Assembly: GCA_012514615.1 (NCBI GenBank)
Contig: JAAYZY010000050.1
Span: 1 to 14,880 of the forward strand
Source: Chloroflexota bacterium
GTDB lineage: Bacteria; Chloroflexota; Anaerolineae; DTPP01
DNA: 14,880 nucleotides
Direction: 5' to 3'
A model generated the notes under the pieces. That model made no database searches. It was not told where the DNA came from and saw only the letters and a program-made list of their open reading frames with translations. The position numbers and the translations under genes were made by a program. Shown here one piece after another: positions 7,260-14,210 of the stretch. Each line of letters starts with the position of its first letter. Position 1 is the stretch's first letter.

Positions 7260-8321
7260 TCAGCCCCGCAGGCGGCCAGGGGTCGTTTCGATGGGTGCCC
7301 ACATCACGGCGTCGAAAGCGATGGACTTGCGCTTGCTCTGCTCTCGCACGTAGGGCTCGCCGGTCATGTCGCTGAGGCGCACGTAGGCAGGCTGCACCGT
7401 GGAGAAGGGGAAGATCCCCAGCGAGACCCAGGCATCGTAGTAGTCGCACTGGGGGATGGTGACCTGGCTGCTGCCGCGACGGTGGTGCACCTGGTAGTGG
7501 GCCTGAGCGGTGGTGGCGTTGCGGCTGGGGATGAAGACGAAGACCTCGTACATCCCCGGCCAAGGGAGGGTGGGCCGCCACTCGGCGAAGCACTCTTCGC
7601 CGTGGTCGCTGCTCACCGTCCAGGTCCAGTAGCAGTGGCTGCCGTGGGCTACCGGCGACTCGAACCAGTACTTGGAGTCGGAGCGGAAGAAGCCGCGGTC
7701 CGCGCTCTCCACCGGCACCAGCACCTGCTTCTGGCTGGGGCGGTGGCTGCTGATGAAGTCGGTGGGCGTCAGGTACGAACGCAGCACCTCGTCGCGGCTC
7801 AGGTTCCAGGCCGTGGCCGGCAAGCGGCGGGCGCGGATCTCAAAGTGCAGGTGGGCGGGTCCGCTGGGGTTGCCGTTGGCGTCCAACATCTTGCCGATGG
7901 CGCCGATCTGCTGGCCGCGCCGCACCACATCGCCTTCCCGCACCTGGAGGTCTTTCAGGTGCGCGTACTGCGACCAGAGCAGGGCCCCCTCCGGCGTCTT
8001 GTGGGAGAGCAGGACTACATTGCCCCAGGAGGGGAAGCGCCCGGCAGTGACCACCGCGCCGTGGGCCGCCGCCTGGACCGGCGCACCCAGGTCCGAGTCG
8101 CCCATGCGCAGGTCGTTCCAGTCTTCGCCGGTGTGCCAGGCCCCGAAACGCTCGTAGTAATCCTTTTCTGCCAGGCCAGCGGCCACATAGTAGCCCACGC
8201 CGTCAGGTGCGCTGGCCGGGAAGTCCCAACCGTCCACCACCGGCACAGGGGCGGAGTCGGCTGCTGTCAGACCTCGGCGCACAAGCCGGCCTTCCGCTCT
8301 GTGGATCGGGTTGTTGCTCAT
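7260..8321 (-). CDS. M23 (LytM-type) metallopeptidase with golvesin-like C-terminal domain
   Basis: The 353-residue protein has a complete M23 zinc site at residues 60-165: HTGED (H63, D67), YAHL (H121) and HLHF (H157, H159). M23 enzymes usually cut peptidoglycan cross-bridges or other Gly-rich peptides. Residues 245-342 resemble the golvesin C-terminal beta-sandwich: WRPTLPWPGMYEVFVFIPS, then a QAHYQVHHRRGSSQVTI stretch and a closing FDAVMW, a fold commonly attached to secreted enzymes. Both parts suggest action outside the cell, yet the N-terminus (MSNNPIHRAEGRLVRR) is polar and carries no signal peptide. The ATG at 8321 is fixed by AGGAGG five bases upstream, so a missed signal sequence is unlikely. 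It lies between the ECF importer and the Tag-like gene with no obvious functional link. Confidence 0.88.
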   Translation of the reverse strand: MSNNPIHRAEGRLVRRGLTAADSAPVPVVDGWDFPASAPDGVGYYVAAGLAEKDYYERFGAWHTGEDWNDLRMGDSDLGAPVQAAAHGAVVTAGRFPSWGNVVLLSHKTPEGALLWSQYAHLKDLQVREGDVVRRGQQIGAIGKMLDANGNPSGPAHLHFEIRARRLPATAWNLSRDEVLRSYLTPTDFISSHRPSQKQVLVPVESADRGFFRSDSKYWFESPVAHGSHCYWTWTVSSDHGEECFAEWRPTLPWPGMYEVFVFIPSRNATTAQAHYQVHHRRGSSQVTIPQCDYYDAWVSLGIFPFSTVQPAYVRLSDMTGEPYVREQSKRKSIAFDAVMWAPIETTPGRLRG

Positions 8322-8394
8322 CGAAGCCTCCTAGCCAGTCGTCGGGTGGCGTTCCGCCCGGGGGTGGTGCAAGCCTCGTGCCACCTTGCTCCCA

Positions 8395-9051
8395 TCAACA
8401 CACCAGGGCCGCCGCAGTGGCCGCCAGGGCCAGCCCGGCCATCCAAGCGTCGCCCAGTGCCGGCCGCGGGGCGGCCCTGACTGTCGGCCGCGCCGGGTGA
8501 AAGGCCCGGGCCTCTGCTGCGGCTACGATCTCTTCGCCGTGACGCAGCGTGCCCACCACCAGCGTCACCAGCAGCAGCCGCACCGTGCGCAGCCCCGGGC
8601 GGCGCAGGCCGCCCCGCAGGCGCAAGGCATGGAAGGTGCTGCGGGCCGTCTCTTGCACCGTGGGCAGCAGGTTGAAGGCCACACCCAGGGCAAAGCCCAG
8701 GCCCCGGGCCCCAACCCCTTCCAACAGCGCAGCCAGATCCGCCACCGAGACGGAGCGGCTTACCAGGTAGACGGCCGCCATGAGCGCGGCGGCGCGCAGG
8801 GCCACCTGCCCGCCGACAACGAGCGCCTCAGGCGCTCCCGCGGCCCACCCCAGCAGCAGCGGCAGGGCTGCCAGGGGCGCCATCCAGAGCAGACCACGCC
8901 CCACCGCCCTGAAGGGAAACCCAGCGGCCAGGGCCACAGCCAGCACCGTGGCCAACACCCAGCCGGCGCCCCAGCCGGGCAGGGCCGCTGCGCCGACTAC
9001 CGCCCACCCCAGCAGCAACAGGTATCCCCAGACAGTGGGGCGGCCGTTCAC
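8395..9051 (-). CDS. ecfT: ECF transporter transmembrane (T) component
   Basis: This 218-residue EcfT/CbiQ-like membrane protein has several hydrophobic helices (about 9-25, 30-45, 52-70, 80-97 and 200-217). The cytoplasmic coupling helices with the family's two Arg-containing motifs are visible at HALRLRG (141-147) and AAEARAF (178-184), which contact the ATPases. The start is GTG at 9051: the preceding gene's TGA overlaps it in GTGA, and AGGAGG lies upstream. The frame continues to 9294, but that part is Arg/Gly/Pro-rich shadow sequence. It would couple ATP hydrolysis by the fused ATPase to toppling of the S component encoded just before it. The last helix ends close to the C-terminus, as usual. 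Confidence 0.85.
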   Translation of the reverse strand: MNGRPTVWGYLLLLGWAVVGAAALPGWGAGWVLATVLAVALAAGFPFRAVGRGLLWMAPLAALPLLLGWAAGAPEALVVGGQVALRAAALMAAVYLVSRSVSVADLAALLEGVGARGLGFALGVAFNLLPTVQETARSTFHALRLRGGLRRPGLRTVRLLLVTLVVGTLRHGEEIVAAAEARAFHPARPTVRAAPRPALGDAWMAGLALAATAAALVC

Positions 9052-9674
9052 GAGGTCCTTTCCTCCTGGGCCAGGACGCGCCGCCGGGCCGCCTGGCCCA
9101 CGCTCCAGGCCAGCCCGCCGGCCAAGCCGCCGGCCAGCAGGTGCAGCGCCAACAGCAGGCCCACGATGGCCCAGACGGCGCTCAGGGGCAGGTTCAGGGT
9201 GCGCCCGCCGGCCTCTACCACCCAGCCGTAGACGGTGCCCAGCGACCGCCCGGCGATGATCCCCTGGGTGAGGAAGGGGTGGAAGAAGTTCCACAGCACG
9301 CCCAGCGCGCCGGCCAGGGCGAAGCTGCCGCGGCTGGCGCGGCCCCCGGCCAGCAGCGCCGCCTCAGCCAGGACGGTCTCCATGAGGATGGCCAGCATGG
9401 GGCTGAGGACGACGCCGCCCAGGCCCAGGGCCTTGAGCAGGGCGGTGACCACGCCGATCATGAGCACCGAGCCGCGGCGCGGCACCCACAGGCGGCCCAC
9501 CAGGGCCAGGGCCAGCCCCAACGCGCCCATGAGCAGGCCGATGAAGGGGGCCTGCAGCAGGTGCAGGTAGGCCCCCAGGGTCATCTCCAGGGCTCCCCAC
9601 AGCGCCCCGAAGATGGCGATGTAGACCAGATCGCGCACCCCGAACGACGCTTCGTCTCCCGGCGGCCTGTTCAT
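9048..9674 (-). CDS. ECF transporter substrate-binding (S) component, substrate unknown
   Basis: This 208-residue protein has about six hydrophobic segments (roughly 14-34, 42-60, 68-83, 88-110, 117-137 and 162-188) and a short polar N-terminus. That is the size and topology of ECF S components, and it sits between the ATPase and T genes with 4-bp overlaps on both sides. FGALWGALEMTLGAYLHLL (22-40) has an Ala/Gly-rich first helix of the kind that packs on EcfT. I do not recognise the vitamin-specific signatures of ThiT, RibU, BioY or FolT. No riboswitch fits in the roughly 46-base leader of the operon, so the substrate cannot be named. ATG start at 9674. Confidence 0.75.
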   Translation of the reverse strand: MNRPPGDEASFGVRDLVYIAIFGALWGALEMTLGAYLHLLQAPFIGLLMGALGLALALVGRLWVPRRGSVLMIGVVTALLKALGLGGVVLSPMLAILMETVLAEAALLAGGRASRGSFALAGALGVLWNFFHPFLTQGIIAGRSLGTVYGWVVEAGGRTLNLPLSAVWAIVGLLLALHLLAGGLAGGLAWSVGQAARRRVLAQEERTS

Positions 9675-11122
9675 GCTTGCTCAACCTCCTCATCCTCAGG
9701 CGGCAGCGGTTGCCCTTCGGCGGCGATACGGCCGCCCCGAAGCAGCAGCACCCGCTGGGCATAGCAGCGCACCAAGCGGGGGTCGTGGGTGATCAGCAGC
9801 ACCGCCACCCCCTCCTCTGCCAAGCGGCGGACGTAGCCCATGAAGGCGCTCATGTGGCCCCAGTCTTGGCCCATGGTCGGCTCATCCAAGATCAGCAGGG
9901 ACGGCCGCAGCGCTAGGATGGCGGCCAGGGCGGTGCGCTGCTGCTGCCCGCCGGAGAGGCCCCAGGTCAGGCGCTCTGCAAGGGCTTCCAGGCCGGTGGC
10001 CCACAGCGCGGCCTGGGCCGCGGCTGGGGGCAGACGGTAGTTGGCCAGCCCGAAGGCCACTTCCTCGCCCACCCGCTCGCAGAAGAGCTGCTCCAACGGG
10101 TTCTGGAAGAGCAGCCCCACCGGCGGCGAGCCCTCGCCGCTGGCCACCCAGACGCGCCCGCGGCGGGGTCGCACCATGCCGGCCAGCAGGCGGGCCAGCG
10201 TCGTCTTGCCCGAGCCGTTGTCACCCACCAGCGCGGTCACCTGGCCGGCGTGCAGGGTGAGGTCCAGGCCCTGCAGCACCGCCTGCCCACCCAAGCGCAC
10301 CTCCGCGCCTCCCACCCGCGCCGCCACGGCGCCGCCAGAGGGCGCTCCGCCGGGCCGGATGAGGGCCGGCCAGTCGCCGGGGGGCCCTGCGTCCGGGCCG
10401 CGCACGTCGGGCCGCTGGGCCAACACCGCGGCGGTTGGGCCAGCGGCCACGACCCGCCCACCCTCCAGCAGCAGGGTGCGGCGGGCCAGCGGGGCGGCAT
10501 GGTCGGCCCGGTGGCCGGCCAACAGCACCGTCGTCCCCTCTTGGCGGTTGAGCCGCCCCAGCGCTTCCAGCACCGCCCGGGCACTGGGGGCGTCGAGGCT
10601 GGCTGTGGGCTCGTCCAGGGCCAGCACCTGGGGGCCCATGGCCAGGATGGCCGCCACGGCTGCCAACTGCCGCTCGCCGCCGGAAAGGGTGTCGAGGCGG
10701 CGAGTCAAGAGCCGTTCCATCTGCAGGGCCTGAGCCGCGCCCTGCACGCGCTGCCTCACTGCCGTCGTCGGCAGCCCCAGGTTGTGGGGTCCAAAGGCTA
10801 GCTCTTCCTGCACTGTCAGGTTAAAGAGCTGAGTGGCTGGATTCTGGAAGACTAGGCCCACCCGCGAGACAAGGTCGGCCAGCGGCGGTTGTCGGGTGTT
10901 CCGCGCCCCTACCCAGACGTCGCCCTCCTGGCGGGCCGTGGGGTGGCTCTGGGGGATCAGCCCAGCCAGGCAGCGGCACAGGGTGCTCTTGCCGCACCCT
11001 GACCGCCCGGTGATGAAGGCGACCTCGCCCGGCGAGAAGCTGCAACAGACGCCCGCCAGGGCCTGCTGCGCCCCGTACCACACGCTGAGGTTGTCTGCCC
11101 GGATCCAGTCGGGGTGGCGCAC
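9671..11122 (-). CDS. ECF transporter fused double ATPase (EcfA-EcfA')
   Basis: The 483-residue protein has two ABC ATPase domains in one chain. Domain 1 has Walker A GRSGCGKST (39-47), FQNPATQLF (92-100), signature LSGGE (146-150), Walker B VLALDEP (166-172) and H204. Domain 2 has Walker A GDNGSGKTT (300-308), FQNPLEQLF (339-347), LSGGQ (389-393), LLILDEP (409-415) and H446. The FQNP...QLF motif is characteristic of ECF importer ATPases, and both sites look competent. Domain 1 is joined to domain 2 by a Gly/Pro/Ala-rich linker (about 240-268). The start is GTG at 11122, with GGGGGAGGAG six bases upstream; a TTG at 11203 in frame is upstream of the predicted transcript start. The stop overlaps the S-component ATG (ATGA). 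Confidence 0.92.
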   Translation of the reverse strand: MRHPDWIRADNLSVWYGAQQALAGVCCSFSPGEVAFITGRSGCGKSTLCRCLAGLIPQSHPTARQEGDVWVGARNTRQPPLADLVSRVGLVFQNPATQLFNLTVQEELAFGPHNLGLPTTAVRQRVQGAAQALQMERLLTRRLDTLSGGERQLAAVAAILAMGPQVLALDEPTASLDAPSARAVLEALGRLNRQEGTTVLLAGHRADHAAPLARRTLLLEGGRVVAAGPTAAVLAQRPDVRGPDAGPPGDWPALIRPGGAPSGGAVAARVGGAEVRLGGQAVLQGLDLTLHAGQVTALVGDNGSGKTTLARLLAGMVRPRRGRVWVASGEGSPPVGLLFQNPLEQLFCERVGEEVAFGLANYRLPPAAAQAALWATGLEALAERLTWGLSGGQQQRTALAAILALRPSLLILDEPTMGQDWGHMSAFMGYVRRLAEEGVAVLLITHDPRLVRCYAQRVLLLRGGRIAAEGQPLPPEDEEVEQA

Positions 11123-11174
11123 GGTGAGCTCCTCCCCCGGGCCAACCAGAGAGGCGCGGCTGGCCACTGAGGCG

Positions 11175-11203
11175 ATTATAGCCGGGCTCGCCGCCCCCGG
11201 CAA
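11175..11203 (-). promoter_or_regulatory. Promoter of the ECF importer operon
   Basis: On the minus strand, TTGCCG (11198-11203), a 17-bp spacer and TATAAT (11175-11180) form a promoter. The -10 is a perfect consensus and the -35 matches at four of six positions. The start would be near 11168, giving a leader of about 46 bases before the GTG at 11122, too short for a typical vitamin riboswitch. Confidence 0.7.
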
Positions 11204-11267
11204 GCGCGCCGCAGGCCCTCCCGTTTAGCGCTGGCTCGTCCAGGCCCCGGTTGGCATGGGCGGCATC

Positions 11268-11296
11268 TTGTGGAGAGGGGCAAGTTGTGGTATCCT
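11268..11296 (+). promoter_or_regulatory. Promoter of the GroEL-like gene
   Basis: TTGTGG (11268-11273), a 17-bp spacer and TATCCT (11291-11296) form a candidate promoter, with TG one base before the -10 (extended -10). It is divergent from the ECF operon promoter, 64 bp separating the two -35 boxes. No CIRCE operator (TTAGCACTC-N9-GAGTGCTAA) is present, so HrcA control of this gene is not indicated. Confidence 0.55.
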
Positions 11297-11354
11297 TCTG
11301 CCTTGGATGCACGCCAACCCACACCACAGATCGCTGGGAGGACGGGAGAGCCTT

Positions 11355-12971
11355 ATGCCCAGACCGCATGTCGCCTTTGCACCGTCTGCGCTGGAGGGAT
11401 TGAAGGAAGGGTTTGATCAGGTGGCTGACCTGCTGGCGCTGACCCTGGGTCCTCGCGGCGGCACCATCGTCAGCGACTTCCGCGCCGGCCGCACCGCCGA
11501 AGGGATCGCCGACGCCGCCACCGCTGCGCGGCGCATCCTGCAGGTGCCGGGCCAGGCCCAGAACGTGGGGGCCATGCTGGTGCGGAACCTGGTCTGGCGG
11601 GTGGGGCAGGAGGTGGGCGACGGCACGGCCACGGCCGCGGTGCTGGCCCAAGCCCTCCTGGCCGAAGGCTACCGGTCGGCGGCGGCCGGGGCCAACCCCA
11701 TGGTCATGCGGCGGGGCATCGAGCGGGGCTTGGCCGCAGCCGCCGCTTGCCTGCGGCAGCAGGCCCAGCCTGTGCGCGGCGAAGACGAGCTGAGCCAACT
11801 GGCCCTCAGCATCACCGGCGAACACAAGCTGAGCTTGGTGCTGGGAGAGCTGTTCGACGTGCTGGGCCCCGAAGCCCACATCATAATTGAAGAGTTTGTG
11901 GCCCCCTACGTGGACCGGGAGTACTTCGAAGGCACCCGATGGCAGGCCCGATTGTCGTCCCCCTACCTGGTGACCGACGCGCCGGCCCAGCGCTGCATCG
12001 TGCAGAGCCCCCTGGTGGCCATCTACGACGGCGAGGTTAGCGAGCTGGCCGAGGTGGAGCCCCTGCTGAACCTGCTGGCGACGCCAGAGGGGGAGGCGGA
12101 GCAGAAGAGCCTCCTGCTGGTGGTGAAGCGCTGCTTGGGGGTGGCCCTGGGCACCTTGGTGGTCAATCATCAAGCCGGCAAGCTGCGGGCCGCTGTGGTG
12201 GAGTTCCCCCAGGTGGCTGACCCCCGGCGGGAAGCGATGCAGGACCTGGCCCTGAGCACCGGCGCCGCCGTGCTGGGGCCCGACCTGGGGCGTAGCTTGC
12301 ACAGCATCACCCAGGCCGATCTGGGGCAGGCGGCGCGGGCGGAGGCCGACCACAAGACGCTGGTGGTGGTGGGGGGGAAAGCTGACGAGGCGGCCCTGCG
12401 GGAGCACGTGGACGCCTTGCGGGCGCGCCTGGCCGGCGCCACACAGACCGAGCAGCGCCAGGCGCTCCAAGAGCGTCTGAGTCGCCTGACTGGGGGCGTG
12501 GCCACTCTGCGCATCGGCGCCAGCTCCGAGGCCGGGCAGCAGGAGCTGCGCCAGAAAGCCCAGAAGGCGGTCAAGGGCCTGGCCGCGGCCGGGCGGGAAG
12601 GGACTGTGGCCGGCGGCGGCGTGGCCTACCTGAACTGCGTCCCGGCGGTGCTGGGCCTGGCGGGCACGGGAGACGAAGCCATCGGCCTACAGGCATTGGC
12701 CCGCGCCCTGGAAGCCCCTTTCCGCCGCCTGGTGCGCAACACCGGCCTCCAGCCGGCGGGCACCGTCCTCTACGAAGCGCAGCGGCTCGGCCCTGCCTTT
12801 GGCTACGACGCCCTGGGCGACCAGGTGGTGGAGATGCGCCAGATGGGCATCGTCGATGCCGCCGGCGTCTGCCGCCGGGTGCTGGAGATGTCGGTCAGCG
12901 CCGCCGTGATGGCCCTGACCACCGCGGCCATCGTCTTCCACCGCCAACCGACCCAGAGCTTTGAACCCTAG
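11355..12971 (+). CDS. Orphan, divergent GroEL-like group I chaperonin
   Basis: This 538-residue protein aligns to GroEL along its whole length. Retained are LTLGPRGG (29-36), GDGTATAAVLAQA (88-100) with the nucleotide Asp (D89 for GroEL D87), an apical domain with SSPYLV (201-206), TLVVN (267-271), GTVAGGGVAY (416-425) and MGIVDAAGV (497-505) with D501 for D495. Two residues for ATP hydrolysis differ: GroEL D52 is E49 (TAEG for TKDG) and D398 is K404. E461, an inter-ring contact, is Q466. The C-terminal Gly-Gly-Met tail is absent; the protein ends QPTQSFEP. No groES is adjacent. The ATG at 11355 follows GGGAG by six bases and begins where homology begins; the frame opens at 11256, before the promoter. 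The zinc dehydrogenase gene follows after 30 bp. It is probably a specialised paralogue rather than the housekeeping chaperonin. Confidence 0.9.
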   Translation: MPRPHVAFAPSALEGLKEGFDQVADLLALTLGPRGGTIVSDFRAGRTAEGIADAATAARRILQVPGQAQNVGAMLVRNLVWRVGQEVGDGTATAAVLAQALLAEGYRSAAAGANPMVMRRGIERGLAAAAACLRQQAQPVRGEDELSQLALSITGEHKLSLVLGELFDVLGPEAHIIIEEFVAPYVDREYFEGTRWQARLSSPYLVTDAPAQRCIVQSPLVAIYDGEVSELAEVEPLLNLLATPEGEAEQKSLLLVVKRCLGVALGTLVVNHQAGKLRAAVVEFPQVADPRREAMQDLALSTGAAVLGPDLGRSLHSITQADLGQAARAEADHKTLVVVGGKADEAALREHVDALRARLAGATQTEQRQALQERLSRLTGGVATLRIGASSEAGQQELRQKAQKAVKGLAAAGREGTVAGGGVAYLNCVPAVLGLAGTGDEAIGLQALARALEAPFRRLVRNTGLQPAGTVLYEAQRLGPAFGYDALGDQVVEMRQMGIVDAAGVCRRVLEMSVSAAVMALTTAAIVFHRQPTQSFEP

Positions 12972-13001
12972 GCTACCCTTGTGCGAAGAAGGAAGGATCC
13001 T

Positions 13002-14039
13002 ATGGCTACCATGAGAGGCGTGATTGTTAAAGGGAACCGTCAGGTGGAAGTGCGCCGCGACTTGCCCAAGCCGGAGCCGGGCCCAGACGAGGTGCTCATC
13101 CGCACCCGGGTGGCGGCCATCTGCGGCAGCGACCTGCACTTCTACCGCGATACCCCGGAGAACCTGGGCCAGCGCACCCGCATGGTGGTGGGGCACGAGC
13201 CCAGCGGGGTGGTGGAGGCTGTGGGGCCTTGCGTGCGCCATGTGCAGGTGGGCGATCGGGTCACCGCCTATCACCACATGGGTTGCGGCACCTGCGAGCA
13301 CTGCCGCGCCGGCGACATCATGCTCTGCGACCACGACACCGGCATCGCGGCTGTGGGCCGCGGCGCCGACGCTGACTACGTCTGCCTGCCGGAGCATCTC
13401 TGCCTGCCCCTGCCGGACGAGCTCAGTTTCGTGGATGGGGCGTTCATCGCCTGCATCGCCGGCACCGCCTACTCGGCCCTGCTGAAGGTGAACCCCTCTG
13501 GCCGCATGGTCATCGGCGTCACCGGTCAAGGCCCGGTGGGCTTGGTGGTGACCATGTTCGCCAAGGCGTTGGGTTGCCAGGTGGTGGGCATCGACCTGGC
13601 CGCCGAGCGCCTGGCCCTGGCCCGCCAGGCCGGCGCTGACCACGTGGTGAACCCTCGCCAGGACGACCCGGTGCAGGCGGCCCGAGATCTGACCCACGGG
13701 CGCGGCTTGGATGCAGTGGTGGAGACGTCGGGCCACCCCACGGCGCAGGCCCAGGCGGTGCACATGGTGCGCAAACGCGGCACGGTGGTCTACGTGGGCG
13801 CTGGACACATGGAGCCGTGCATCGTCCCCTCGTGGATCCAGCCTCGCGAGGTCGCCTTGGTGGGCAGCTTCGTCATGCCCATCTACCTCTACGACGACTT
13901 GGTGCGCTTCATCCTGCGCCACAAGATCGACCTGGGCTCGTTGGTGACCCACCGCTTCGCCATCGAGGAAGCGGAAGCGGCGTTCCGCCTGGCCGACAGC
14001 GGCACCGCGGGCAAGATCCTCTTCGTCTGGGACCGCTAA
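13002..14039 (+). CDS. Zinc-dependent medium-chain alcohol dehydrogenase
   Basis: This 345-residue MDR dehydrogenase oxidises or reduces an alcohol/carbonyl pair with a nicotinamide cofactor. Catalytic zinc residues are C41 (ICGSDLH), H65 and E66 (GHEPSG), with C151 as a probable third ligand region. The structural zinc lobe has C95, C98, C101 and C109. The nucleotide site is TGQGPVGL (174-181), and D198 at the end of the next strand favours NAD over NADP. The exact substrate is not readable; threonine, sorbitol and other polyol dehydrogenases share this pattern. The ATG at 13002 was chosen because AGGAAGGA precedes it; a GTG at 12981 and an ATG at 13011 are alternatives. It begins 30 bp after the GroEL-like gene, with no terminator between, so the two are probably co-transcribed. 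Confidence 0.9.
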   Translation: MATMRGVIVKGNRQVEVRRDLPKPEPGPDEVLIRTRVAAICGSDLHFYRDTPENLGQRTRMVVGHEPSGVVEAVGPCVRHVQVGDRVTAYHHMGCGTCEHCRAGDIMLCDHDTGIAAVGRGADADYVCLPEHLCLPLPDELSFVDGAFIACIAGTAYSALLKVNPSGRMVIGVTGQGPVGLVVTMFAKALGCQVVGIDLAAERLALARQAGADHVVNPRQDDPVQAARDLTHGRGLDAVVETSGHPTAQAQAVHMVRKRGTVVYVGAGHMEPCIVPSWIQPREVALVGSFVMPIYLYDDLVRFILRHKIDLGSLVTHRFAIEEAEAAFRLADSGTAGKILFVWDR

Positions 14040-14099
14040 CCCCCTTTCCAGCGGCGCACGCAAGCCCCCTGGGGGGCGCGGGTTCTGCGGGGGCGCTTG

Positions 14100-14131
14100 A
14101 GCTGGGGCAGGCACAAGGGCCTGCCCCAGCT
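14100..14131 (+). terminator. Hairpin after the dehydrogenase gene, likely terminator
   Basis: A perfect 13-bp inverted repeat (14100-14112 with 14119-14131) encloses a six-base loop ACAAGG, 60 bp after the dehydrogenase stop. The stem is GC-rich, but the following TTGTGCTGCG is not a good U-tract, so termination may be weak or factor-assisted. The right arm touches the -35 box of the next gene's promoter. Confidence 0.6.
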
Positions 14132-14159
14132 TGTGCTGCGCCCTGTTTCGTGCTACTCT
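14131..14159 (+). promoter_or_regulatory. Candidate promoter of the lipoprotein gene
   Basis: TTGTGC (14131-14136), a 17-bp spacer and TACTCT (14154-14159), with TG one base before the -10. The -10 matches consensus at only three positions, but the spacing and TGn extension equal those of the other candidate promoters here. The leader would be about 45 bases. Confidence 0.4.
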
Positions 14160-14210
14160 TACACCCTATTGGCGGCGGGCCTGCCCGGCCTGCCCCCGGA
14201 GGGATACACC

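Noticed and set aside
8343..8360. Possible terminator between the ECF T gene and the M23 gene
   Set aside because: The 7-bp stem has a mismatch in the minus-strand RNA and no T-run follows, so it is too weak to call.
6876..8480. Plus-strand open frame of 534 codons
   Set aside because: It lies antisense to the M23 and Tag-like genes, has a low-complexity Gly/Ala/Val/His composition and no recognisable motif. It is a high-GC shadow.
11123..11203. N-terminal extension of the ECF ATPase to TTG 11203
   Set aside because: It would start at the -35 box, upstream of the predicted transcript start. GTG 11122 has an excellent ribosome site and fits where homology begins.
11225..11251. TTAGCGCTG as a possible CIRCE half-site before the GroEL-like gene
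   Set aside because: The matching right half is absent, two bases differ from the CIRCE left half, and it lies upstream of the -35 box.
10821..12470. Minus-strand open frame of 549 codons
   Set aside because: It is antisense to the GroEL-like gene and overlaps the ECF ATPase start. The protein is Gln/Gly/His-rich with no family motif.
12687..14114. Minus-strand open frame of 475 codons
   Set aside because: It is antisense to the dehydrogenase, whose zinc and nucleotide motifs are clear. The His/Ala/Gly-rich product is a shadow.
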